Source of the DNA: CAZNUP01 sp964609775
Lineage (GTDB): Bacteria; Patescibacteriota; Microgenomatia; JAMCZE01
Length of the DNA: 36,285 bases
NCBI GenBank assembly: GCA_964609775.1
Contig: CAZSSJ010000010.1
Coordinates: 1-36,285 of the forward strand
Reading direction: 5' to 3'
In this document: in pieces, positions 23,854 to 30,088 of the stretch
Numbering within the stretch: the first letter of the stretch is position 1
How the letters are laid out: every line of letters starts with the position of its first letter
The notes under the pieces: generated by a model
What the model was told of the DNA's origin: nothing
Database searches by the model: none
The model's input: the letters and a program-made list of their open reading frames with translations, nothing else
Translations under genes and position numbers: made by a program

Positions 23854-23928
23854 AAGTTCTTAAGCTTCTTAAGTTCCCTAAGTTTCCTAAGAAGAAAATT
23901 CGAGGTGATCCGCCAGCTGGCAGATCAC
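23854..23928. repeat. TTAAG tandem and GTGATC-GCCAGCTGGC-GATCAC hairpin between rpsO and pnp
   Basis: Four loosely repeated TTCTTAAG/CCTAAG units (23856-23891) precede a near-perfect 24-nt inverted repeat at 23905-23928. The rpsO stop codon (23925-23927) is in its right arm. Its core resembles the TCCGCCA-TC-TGGCGGA palindrome in the groES start (36164-36179). It could serve as an RNase-processing or terminator-like hairpin in the rpsO-pnp mRNA. Confidence 0.55.
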
Positions 23929-24194
23929 TTTGCCAGCCCCAACGAGGCAATCACGTGGGAGTAACGATCCTTTGCTTTCTTCGACAGGTAGTTTAGCAGA
24001 CGGCGCCGCTTGGACACAATAGTCAAAAGCCCCCGACGGGAATGGACATCGTGGGCGTGTTTTTTTAAATGAGCCGCCAGTTTGTTAATCCGCTCCGAAA
24101 GAAGCGCCACTTGAACTTCCGGCGACCCGGTGTCGCCCTTCCCTTGCGAAAACTTCTCAATGATCTTTTTCTTATCGTCGCTTGCTAGTGCCAT
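23925..24194 (-). CDS. rpsO: 30S ribosomal protein S15
   Basis: S15 binds 16S rRNA early in 30S assembly. The 89-residue protein matches S15 along its full length: QGKGDTGSPEVQVALLSERI, LAAHLKKHAHDVHSRRGLLTI, VSKRRRLLNYLSKKAKDRYSHVIASLGL. The usual length is 88-89. It lies upstream of pnp as in most bacteria. An extended -10 (TGG-TTAAAT, 24209-24201) ends six bases before the ATG, so a leaderless transcript may start here. A small GTCTAATTGGAC palindrome lies about 20 bases further upstream. Confidence 0.97.
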   Translation of the reverse strand: MALASDDKKKIIEKFSQGKGDTGSPEVQVALLSERINKLAAHLKKHAHDVHSRRGLLTIVSKRRRLLNYLSKKAKDRYSHVIASLGLAK

Positions 24195-24277
24195 AACCGC
24201 ATTTAACCAATCAGTCTAATTGGACTAATGTGACAAATTAATTGTAACTTAGAAGCCCCTCCCTTGTCCAGCCTTAA

Positions 24278-25210
24278 TTAAACCACCGAAGTTCCCCGAT
24301 ATGCCTTTGGCTGAGTCCAGTCCGAAGGGATGCTCTGAGCATTTTGTGGTGCCGGTTGCGCTGGCGGAACCACTTGGTGTTGGGGTTGCCCCATCTGAGG
24401 CCGCTGACTCACCTGTTGCTTATTGCTAGCCCCTAACTGCTCGCCCCTAGCCCCTTGTTTGGCTCCGGCTCGCAGACAAATTGCCGCTGCTTCAAAAGTT
24501 GCCGCGGCCACTTTCGGGTTTTGGAAATTCTGACTCGCTTGAACAATTCCTTGATAAAGATTTCTCGCCATGTCCGCGTCAATCTGGGCGTTAATCGCCC
24601 GCAGGAAAAAGGTCACAATCTCCGAAATAGAAGCTGCGTCCGGCTCAACCAGGTTAAACCGACCGTAATCTTTATTTGGATCATGATTATCAATATTAAT
24701 AACCTGCGCATTTGCAAACATCTGAGCATCGTACAATTTTCCTGCCTGCGTCGGCTCAAGAATCTCGACAGTAATGATAAGATCAAAAAGACTAGCCGGC
24801 CCACCGGCGAGATTGAATTGAAAATTGCGTGTCTCGGGGACAAACCCTGGACGCAGTTTAATCGTCATGCTAAACGTGTCTTCGGAAAGACCGACCGCTG
24901 CCGGATTCTCGTTATACTTGACATCCTCGAAGTCTCCTAATTGGTAAGGTTTGTATGTCAGAAGCAAACTTCCTCCGCCACTTGTTGAGAGCGACGTCTT
25001 CACCTTATCCACTCCGACGAGGTTCGAAACTTCGACTAAAACTTCCCCATCCATCGCCACCGTCACGTCTTTCCCTAATTTCACCAGAGCCAAGTAGAGA
25101 GCCAGGGCCGAGGCCATCGTGTCAACCGTTGGGTTGGCATGAGTCAAAACCAGCACTTTTCGTGCTGAAGTAACGAGGCTTTGAATCTGTTGCAAGTCTT
25201 CGTTGGTCAT
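24278..25210 (-). CDS. DHH-family-like protein with degenerate active site
   Basis: The 310-residue protein resembles NrnA-type DHH phosphoesterases, which degrade very short RNAs or pAp and usually lie in nusA-infB operons. The N-terminal THANPTVDTMASALALYLAL (23-42) aligns with the HxNPDGDAxGS metal motif, but the first Asp is Thr28. The signature triplet DHH is D174-N175-H176. The DHHA1 domain is replaced by a Gln/Pro/Ala-rich tail (about 260-310). Before the tail a GGGGCTAG-type microrepeat encodes GARGEQLGASNK. Catalysis may be lost or altered. It sits 50 bp after infB in the place usually held by rbfA/nrnA. Confidence 0.72.
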   Translation of the reverse strand: MTNEDLQQIQSLVTSARKVLVLTHANPTVDTMASALALYLALVKLGKDVTVAMDGEVLVEVSNLVGVDKVKTSLSTSGGGSLLLTYKPYQLGDFEDVKYNENPAAVGLSEDTFSMTIKLRPGFVPETRNFQFNLAGGPASLFDLIITVEILEPTQAGKLYDAQMFANAQVINIDNHDPNKDYGRFNLVEPDAASISEIVTFFLRAINAQIDADMARNLYQGIVQASQNFQNPKVAAATFEAAAICLRAGAKQGARGEQLGASNKQQVSQRPQMGQPQHQVVPPAQPAPQNAQSIPSDWTQPKAYRGTSVV

Positions 25211-25252
25211 TTATTAAATTCTTAGGCCCGCAGGGCGAAGCCCGAGGAACGC

Positions 25253-25274
25253 AGAATCGCCTTTAGGCGATTCT
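25253..25274 (-). repeat. Perfect hairpin around the infB stop codon
   Basis: AGAATCGCC-TTTA-GGCGATTCT is a perfect 9-bp stem. The TAA stop of infB forms three of the four loop bases (25263-25265). The TTTA loop closed by C-G is shared by hairpins at 569-579, 28949-28968 and 29017-29036. It may be an insertion that now supplies the end of IF-2, or a site protecting the mRNA. Confidence 0.65.
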
Positions 25275-26762
25275 ATAGGCCATTATATCATCCCCAACCC
25301 TAAAGTCAACTTGGGGATCAAGAAAGACACCGCATTCACGACCTTTTTCCGCCTTGTTCACTTCCTCTTTCCCCGCTCGCATCGATTTAATTCGACTTCT
25401 TCTCACAACTCCCTCATCTCCCTCAGATCCCTCACGAACCACCTTCACTAGATCGCCCCGAGCCAAACGCCCCTCGGCCACCTTTGTCCCGCAGATGCGC
25501 ATTTTCTCAAAAGGAAATTCGGCCACAATTTGTCCCTGGCCGAGAATTTCTTCCGTCTCTTCGGGAACAAGCATTCCGGCCGCTGCATCTTTCAGCTCAT
25601 CCAAAAGTTCATAAATAATCCTATAGGTTCGGGCCAGGACTTTTTCCGTTTCCGTCAGTTGTTTAGCCGCCGGCGTGATTTTTGTGTTAAACCCGAGAAT
25701 AATTGCTCCGGTCGATTTGGCCAGCATCACATCAGCCTCACCGATCTCTCCCACCCCGGAAGAAATCAAGTTGACATTTGCCGGGATCTGAGCCGTAACG
25801 GCTTCCAATGATCCCAGGGTGTCGGCTTTCAAAATAAGCGATAAAGACTGTGCCCCTTCCTGGTCGCTCCGATTAAGAGCGGAGCCTTTTAAAGCCATTT
25901 GCAAGAGGGCCTCTTGCGAAGGTCGTTCGGAAGCGCTGATCACAGACCCGACTAGAGGAACCTCAGTCAATCCTAAAATTTCGACCGGAGTTCCTGGTGT
26001 GGCTTCTTTAATCTGCTCACCCATATAATTGACAAGCGCCCGGACTTTGGACTTTTTGCCGTTAACAAATATTTCTTCCCCGACCATAAGCTTGCCGCCC
26101 TTGACAATTGCGCTGGCCAGTGCTCCTCGGCTCTTATCTAATCGGGATTCAATAACCACCGCCTCAAGGGTGTCAGAGGAATGTTTTCCGATTTCTTTGA
26201 CCTCAGCCAGAAGTTCAATAAGATCGAGCAACTCTTTGACCCCCTCTCCCTTTTTGGCGGAAACTTTGACAAACGGCACGTCCCCGCCATAATTCTCGAG
26301 CATCACTTCATGGCGCAATAAATCTTGGACGACCTTGTCGAAGTTTGCTTCCGGCAGGTCAATCTTATTGATAGCAACAATATAAGGAATATTCGCCTCT
26401 TTAATAAGCTTTATTGACTCCACTGTCTGCGGCATAACCGAATCATTTGCCGCCACCACTAAAATAGCAATATCCGCGACCGCTGCTCCGCGGCTGCGCA
26501 TATTTGTGAACGCCTCGTGCCCCGGCGTATCAATAAAAGTAATCTTACTTCTCCCTTCTCCCTTATCACTTCTCCCTTCAACCTGGTATGCTCCAATCCC
26601 TTGCGTAATCCCCCCATATTCTTTAGCCGCCATGTCAGTTCTTCGAATCGCATCCAGAAGAGTTGTTTTGCCGTGATCCACGTGGCCCATAACCACCACA
26701 ATCGGAGGCCTAGCGAAGAAGGCAGTCGGAGACAACTGTAAAGTTTGCTTCTTTTGTGCCAT
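25263..26762 (-). CDS. infB: Translation initiation factor IF-2, minimal form
   Basis: IF-2 is the GTPase that places initiator tRNA on the 30S subunit. This 499-residue form begins only 25 residues before the G1 motif GHVDHGKTT (26-34). It has TFIDTPGHEAF, AINKIDLP, then domains II-IV (GGKLMVGEEIFVNG, SLSLILKADTLGSLEAV, GQGQIVAEFPFEKMRICGTKV). The whole N-terminal region including the IF2_N domains is missing, as in other reduced genomes. Two in-frame microrepeats expand surface loops: residues about 62-72 (EGRSDKGEGRS, from 26547-26579) and about 443-451 (EGSEGDEG, from 25410-25436). It follows nusA, separated by an AT-rich palindromic repeat. Confidence 0.95.
   Translation of the reverse strand: MAQKKQTLQLSPTAFFARPPIVVVMGHVDHGKTTLLDAIRRTDMAAKEYGGITQGIGAYQVEGRSDKGEGRSKITFIDTPGHEAFTNMRSRGAAVADIAILVVAANDSVMPQTVESIKLIKEANIPYIVAINKIDLPEANFDKVVQDLLRHEVMLENYGGDVPFVKVSAKKGEGVKELLDLIELLAEVKEIGKHSSDTLEAVVIESRLDKSRGALASAIVKGGKLMVGEEIFVNGKKSKVRALVNYMGEQIKEATPGTPVEILGLTEVPLVGSVISASERPSQEALLQMALKGSALNRSDQEGAQSLSLILKADTLGSLEAVTAQIPANVNLISSGVGEIGEADVMLAKSTGAIILGFNTKITPAAKQLTETEKVLARTYRIIYELLDELKDAAAGMLVPEETEEILGQGQIVAEFPFEKMRICGTKVAEGRLARGDLVKVVREGSEGDEGVVRRSRIKSMRAGKEEVNKAEKGRECGVFLDPQVDFRVGDDIMAYRIA
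25410..25436 (-). repeat. CCCTCA-type microrepeat inside infB
   Basis: It matches 4381-4407 in tlyA at 23 of 27 bases. Read from the minus strand it encodes EGSEGDEG in the C-terminal beta-barrel of IF-2. Confidence 0.7.
26547..26579 (-). repeat. CTTCTCCCTTCT microrepeat inside infB
   Basis: Tandem CTTCTCCC units encode EGRSDKGEGRS in the G domain between GAYQV and KITFIDTPG. The same kind of unit fills the hrcA-grpE gap (33691-33720): the first 20 bases, TTACTTCTCCCTTCTCCCTT, match there at 18 of 20 positions. Confidence 0.65.
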
Positions 26763-26765
26763 TAC

Positions 26766-26876
26766 CCCAATTTACAATTTGAAATTTTAAATTTTCAACC
26801 AATGTCATAATTTTGAATTTGCAAATTCAGACATTCGAAATTGAATTCAAATTGTAAATTGAAAAGTGTAAATTAG
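26766..26876. repeat. AT-rich palindromic intergenic repeat (copy 2)
   Basis: The 15-bp arms at 26769-26783 and 26846-26860 are identical to those between rnj and UDG (17818-17832 and 17895-17909). The inner sequence differs. It lies in the nusA-infB mRNA. Confidence 0.65.
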
Positions 26877-26888
26877 CTGGATTGCTAC

Positions 26889-28031
26889 TCATTTTCTGCT
26901 TTTTGTTTTTTTACTTTTTTTAGTTGAGCCGTCAGTGGCTCCTGAGTCTTTTATCAAGTCTTCTTTTTTCTCTGCCCCTTTCGCTTCTGCCACCTTCTCT
27001 TCCTCGGTCTTTTCCTTAACATCTTCCTTTGTTCCATCTTTTTTGGAATATTCCATTTTTCCCTTAATGTCGATTTTCCAGCCGGTGAGTTTTGCCGCCA
27101 GTCGGACATTTTGGCCTTCCCGCCCAATTGCCAGGCTCAATTGATCGTCGGGAACGACCGCAATGGCTGATTGGCTAGTCTCCGTGAGAATAACTTCGAT
27201 GTCTTTGGCCGGCGCCAGAGCCGAGGCGATGAGCGTGGCCACATCCTCGGTATATTGGATAATGTCCACCTTCTCCATTCCCCCCAGTTCGTTGATGACC
27301 GCTTGAACACGGACGCCTTTCTGGCCGACGCACGCCCCGACCGGGTCCACACCCGATTGCGCACTCACAACCGCCAATTTTGTTCGCCCGCCGGCTTCTC
27401 GAGCAAGAAGTTTAATTTCCACCGCTCCGGACTGAACTTCTGGCACCTCTCGGCGGAACAGCTCCACAACGAGATTCTTATGCGCTCGGGAAACGACAAT
27501 CTCCTGACCCCTGGCTGATTCCCGAATTCCTTCAATATAGAACGTCAATCGCTGATTGAGCCGGTAGTGTTCAGCCGGATTCTGCTCCTGGGGTGGCATG
27601 ACGGCCTCAGCTCTGGAGATGTCCACCATAATGTTCGGCCCGTCAAACCGCAGAACCGTTCCGTTGGTAATCGTCCCGACTCGGGCGGTAAAGTCTTCAA
27701 TCACCGCTTTCTTTTCTGCCTCCCGAATCCGCTGCCGAAGAACCTGTCCGGCCGTCTGGGCTGCAATTCGCCCAAATCCCGGCGGGGTGACATTTCCCCC
27801 TTTCGATCCATCCCCATTTTTTACAAAAATTGCCGCTTCCCCCGTGTCGGAATTAATCTCTGCTGTATATCCTTCGACCTCAACCGTCTCCCCGGCCATC
27901 TGGCGATCTTTGCGATAGGCCATAAGAAGCGCGTCCTCGATGGTCTTAATAATCGTCTCGAGGCTGATATTTCTTTCCGCTGCAACTTGGTTTAGTGCGA
28001 GTAGAAACTCGCTTCTCACCTGTGCCGGCAT
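26889..28031 (-). CDS. nusA: Transcription termination/antitermination factor NusA
   Basis: NusA binds RNA polymerase and nascent RNA and controls pausing, termination and antitermination. The 380-residue protein has the N-terminal polymerase-binding domain (EFLLALNQVAAERNISLETI, EDALLMAYRKD), an S1 domain (GTITNGTVLRFDGPNIMVDI), KH1 (TKLAVVSAQSGVDPVGACVG) and KH2 (SLAIGREGQNVRLAAKLTGW). The tail (about 325-380) is charged, Lys/Glu-rich low complexity, without the acidic repeats of E. coli. It is the first gene of the nusA-infB-DHH-rpsO-pnp set. Its start is preceded by a repeat of the CCTGAGCGAGCG type (28036-28063) and a terminator at 28098-28128. Confidence 0.95.
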   Translation of the reverse strand: MPAQVRSEFLLALNQVAAERNISLETIIKTIEDALLMAYRKDRQMAGETVEVEGYTAEINSDTGEAAIFVKNGDGSKGGNVTPPGFGRIAAQTAGQVLRQRIREAEKKAVIEDFTARVGTITNGTVLRFDGPNIMVDISRAEAVMPPQEQNPAEHYRLNQRLTFYIEGIRESARGQEIVVSRAHKNLVVELFRREVPEVQSGAVEIKLLAREAGGRTKLAVVSAQSGVDPVGACVGQKGVRVQAVINELGGMEKVDIIQYTEDVATLIASALAPAKDIEVILTETSQSAIAVVPDDQLSLAIGREGQNVRLAAKLTGWKIDIKGKMEYSKKDGTKEDVKEKTEEEKVAEAKGAEKKEDLIKDSGATDGSTKKSKKTKSRK

Positions 28032-28035
28032 AAAA

Positions 28036-28063
28036 TCCTGAGCGAGCGTAGCGAGTCGAAGGA
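28036..28063. repeat. Palindromic microrepeat before nusA
   Basis: CCTGAGCGAGCGTAGCGAGT followed by CGAAGG is an imperfect palindrome of a type common between genes in many bacterial genomes. Related GAGCGGAGCCGAAGG and GAGCGAAAGCCGAGG units occur inside dnaJ (30691-30712 and 30796-30814), where they encode FGSAQGG and SAFAQGG. Confidence 0.5.
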
Positions 28064-28097
28064 TCTCGTGCTCACTATGCTCTGCTAAACTAATTTA

Positions 28098-28128
28098 CCA
28101 AAAATAAAGGTGGGCATCTCCTCCCACC
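28098..28128 (-). terminator. Rho-independent terminator upstream of nusA
   Basis: On the minus strand GGTGGG (28128-28123) and CCCACC (28114-28109) form a 6-bp GC stem with an 8-nt loop, followed by TTTATTTTT. It would end the transcript of the small membrane protein at 28166-28489, or attenuate nusA if transcription reads through. Confidence 0.6.
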
Positions 28129-28165
28129 GCTTACGCCTAATTTTAACACCGTTGCTTATAGACAG

Positions 28166-28489
28166 TCAAGAACCTCCCCTTATTGAGAGCGGTGTCTTTT
28201 TAAAAATCAAAAGTCCTAACTCCAGTGAGACATGCACGATTAAATAACTCACCACAAACGTGAGTAAAAGTCCGTATGGCAAAATCAAAGGGTAGATAAA
28301 CGTTCTCACTTCAGAAGACCAAGAAGCTAACGCATTAAGAGCATCAAAGCTTATAGAGAGCGGTAATTGTATCGAATATTTTATTACCATTGGTATCGGT
28401 CTTGGGGGAAAGACATAACTCAAACTATGTCCGAAGGCGATGAGCGTCCATACTGAGGCGATAACAAATTTAAAAATAATCTTCTTCAT
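28166..28489 (-). CDS. Small membrane protein of unknown function
   Basis: This 107-residue protein has two hydrophobic segments (about 4-26: KFVIASVWTLIAFGHSLSYV; about 68-97: LPYGLLLTFVVSYLIVHVSL) joined by a loop with PPRPIPMVIKYSIQLPLSIS. No family is recognised. ATG 28489 is preceded by a run of eight G and an AAGAAAA stretch that may serve as a weak ribosome-binding site. A terminator (28098-28128) lies 37 bases after its stop. Amino-acid make-up and hydrophobic periodicity look like a real protein, but there is no homology support. Confidence 0.5.
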   Translation of the reverse strand: MKKIIFKFVIASVWTLIAFGHSLSYVFPPRPIPMVIKYSIQLPLSISFDALNALASWSSEVRTFIYPLILPYGLLLTFVVSYLIVHVSLELGLLIFKKTPLSIRGGS

Positions 28490-28823
28490 TTTTCTTAAAC
28501 CCCCCCCGTCCCATTTTAATAATATCTTTCCGAAAAGGCCAGTTCCAAAAGACCTGTTATTCCTAATTTCCTGGCATTTTCAGACAATTTTATCTAGTTT
28601 TCCTTTCTGCACCCCCAAAATTCCCTTATCTAAGTTGGGATTTTGGGATTGGATATTAGCCAGGGCAATCTCCCGAACCATAATCAGATAGTTCACAAGC
28701 AATTTCCATCCTTTTTGTCCCAGAAAAACTTTTTAAAATCGCCGTCTGATCCCTCTTTCTCACATTTCCATTTTACCACTTCCAAGCTACCTGACTTTTT
28801 CAAAACATTCCTTGTGTTAATTT
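28490..28823. other. Stretch without an intact gene; possible decayed minus-strand gene
   Basis: No full gene is visible. On the minus strand, an open frame from about 28857 runs to a TGA near 28694. It includes EVVKWKCEKEGSDGDFKKFF and then WDKKDGNCL. In the next frame, sequence after the stop continues as NYLIMVREIALANIQSQNPN down to a TGA near 28583. Together they look like one short protein broken by a frameshift, but I recognise no family. Base composition is AT-rich compared with flanks. Confidence 0.25.
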
Positions 28824-29094
28824 CCGGCGAAGCCGGTCCTCCAATGACTATTGGAGACGACTATCGGAGGCAAAGATGAGATGCCACGGGCGAAACAAAG
28901 TGCAGCCGGTGGTCGGATCACTTTTATTGATCAGAATTTGCCCCAAAACCCCAAACTTTAGTTTGGGGATGAAAGCCCGCTTTAGGCAAGCAAAAGAAAA
29001 TTCTGATCAAGAGAAACCACGGGCTTTAGCCCGTGGAGGCTCATTTTCCTGCTCGCAGAATACCCCGATGGACATCGGGGATGAATGCGAACAG
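28824..29094. repeat. Cluster of perfect hairpins (REP/IS200-end-like or structured RNA)
   Basis: Six stem-loops lie in about 270 bases. They are CCGGC-GAA-GCCGG (28824-28836); CTCCAAT-GACT-ATTGGAG (28839-28856); an outer 13-bp pair TTGATCAGAATTT/AAATTCTGATCAA (28927-28939, 28998-29010) with TTGCC/GGCAA inside; enclosing CCCCAAAC-TTTA-GTTTGGGG (28949-28968); CCACGGGC-TTTA-GCCCGTGG (29017-29036); and CCCCGATG-GA-CATCGGGG (29063-29080), itself flanked by CTGCTCGCA/TGCGAACAG. Two of the hairpins are followed by the same GGATGAA. Such hairpins recall REP elements or IS200/IS605 ends. No transposase is present. RNase P, tmRNA and 6S signatures were looked for and not found. Confidence 0.6.
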
Positions 29095-29172
29095 AAAAAG
29101 ACGGCCTTCATGTCCTGAAAGATATTCCGCACGAGACTAGCGGAGAGGACGTCATTTCTGGAGCAGCAGTAG

Positions 29173-29206
29173 GTGTATCCAGTATAACGCTATCGCTTGA
29201 AAATGG
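29173..29206 (+). repeat. Left terminal-type inverted repeat of the PaaX/Cas2-like unit
   Basis: Starting GTGTATCCAGT, these 34 bases pair with 29885-29918 at 26 of 34 positions without gaps. The outer 11 bases are perfect and similarity stops sharply outside, as at transposon ends. A TATAAC within the left copy (29183-29188) might act as a -10. Confidence 0.65.
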
Positions 29207-29231
29207 ATAGGCCATGTGTAAGGATTAAAAG

Positions 29232-29858
29232 ATGGAAATAAATATAGATTTAGAGAAAGCAGAGAAAATATTTGCACCGGAGAAGGAGACAATCCTCAAA
29301 AAGCTTTCCCGGACAACTGAAAAATACCCTCTCACTAAAGACGTGTTGGTTCTCCTTGCCGGGGTAGGTTTCCTCAGCCTGGCAGTGCTCATGCCGGGGC
29401 TAGCAAAATTGGCTGCTTCCGCAGCCCGTCAGGAAAGAGGAAACTTCCGCAGGCGGCTTAAAAGGCTCGAGCAGCGGAAATTAGTAAAAATTTCCTATGA
29501 TGTCAAAGGAGAACCGGTTGTGGAAATCACTCAAAATGGCCTCCAGCAAGCGCTGCACTACAAATTTGAAGAAATGGAAATTAAAAAGCCCAGAAAGTGG
29601 GACGGAAAGTGGCGAGTGGTGATTTTTGACGTCCCAGAAGGTAAAAAACGATTGCGGGATCGGTTGCGAGAAAAACTTAAAGCTCTAGGGTTTTATTCTT
29701 TAAACAAAAGTGTTTTTGTTCATCCCTTTCCCTGCTTTGATGAAATTGAGTTCATCAGACAAGTTTTCCTCGTCGGCGGTGAAGTGACCTATCTAGTCGC
29801 CGAAAAAATTGAAAACGACCCTCATCTTCTAACTTGGTTTGGCCTCAAAAGGAATTAA
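29232..29858 (+). CDS. PaaX-like winged-helix protein with Cas2-like C-terminal domain
   Basis: The 208-residue protein has an N-terminal hydrophobic helix (about 37-63: DVLVLLAGVGFLSLAVLMPG) and a winged-helix unit (FRRRLKRLEQRKLVKISYDV ... VVEITQNGLQQALHY). From about 122, KWDGKWRVVIFDVPEGKKRL, then RDRLREKLKALGFYSLNKSV and FVHPFPCFDEIEFIRQVF, is the ferredoxin-like PaaX/Cas2 domain, with D133 at the Cas2 catalytic-Asp position. PaaX regulators repress aromatic-degradation genes, but this group in candidate-phyla bacteria is often solitary. An AAGGA ribosome-binding site lies 7 bases before ATG. The gene is enclosed by 34-nt inverted repeats and lies next to a hairpin cluster, so a mobile-element role is a real alternative. 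No cas1 or CRISPR is nearby. Confidence 0.82.
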   Translation: MEINIDLEKAEKIFAPEKETILKKLSRTTEKYPLTKDVLVLLAGVGFLSLAVLMPGLAKLAASAARQERGNFRRRLKRLEQRKLVKISYDVKGEPVVEITQNGLQQALHYKFEEMEIKKPRKWDGKWRVVIFDVPEGKKRLRDRLREKLKALGFYSLNKSVFVHPFPCFDEIEFIRQVFLVGGEVTYLVAEKIENDPHLLTWFGLKRN

Positions 29859-29884
29859 TTGGCCAACTGGTAAAAGAAATGCAT

Positions 29885-29918
29885 CCACTTTCTTGCTATA
29901 GCACAACACTGGATACAC
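29885..29918 (-). repeat. Right terminal-type inverted repeat of the PaaX/Cas2-like unit
   Basis: It ends ACTGGATACAC and is the inverted partner of 29173-29206. It begins 26 bases after the PaaX-like stop, making a 746-bp unit. No target-site duplication is clear; TA dinucleotides occur near both outer edges. The remainder to 30088 holds no gene. Confidence 0.65.
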
Positions 29919-30088
29919 TATCACCAAAACGAAACATCAAGGTAAGTTTGACATTTAAAACCTACACGCCAGAAGAGAGCAACTTTAGAAGAAAAAAGAA
30001 AACAAGCTGCGCAAAGCCACCCGGCATTAATTAAAAGGGAAGGGAATCAAAACCCGAATAAACACCCACGCTTCAGAACAAAGATTCG

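Noticed and set aside
28876..29118. An 80-codon plus-strand frame in the hairpin cluster
   Set aside because: Its codons are made of perfect palindromes and hairpin arms, so it is better read as a structured repeat than as protein.
28824..29220. Possible RNase P RNA or tmRNA
   Set aside because: A few short resemblances (ACAGAAA, GTGCA) exist, but the conserved P4 core, CR-IV and the tmRNA tRNA-like ends are absent on both strands.
29232..29858. A genuine CRISPR-Cas locus, suggested by the Cas2-like domain
   Set aside because: No cas1, effector gene or regularly spaced repeat-spacer array is present, and a winged helix is fused to the domain as in PaaX.
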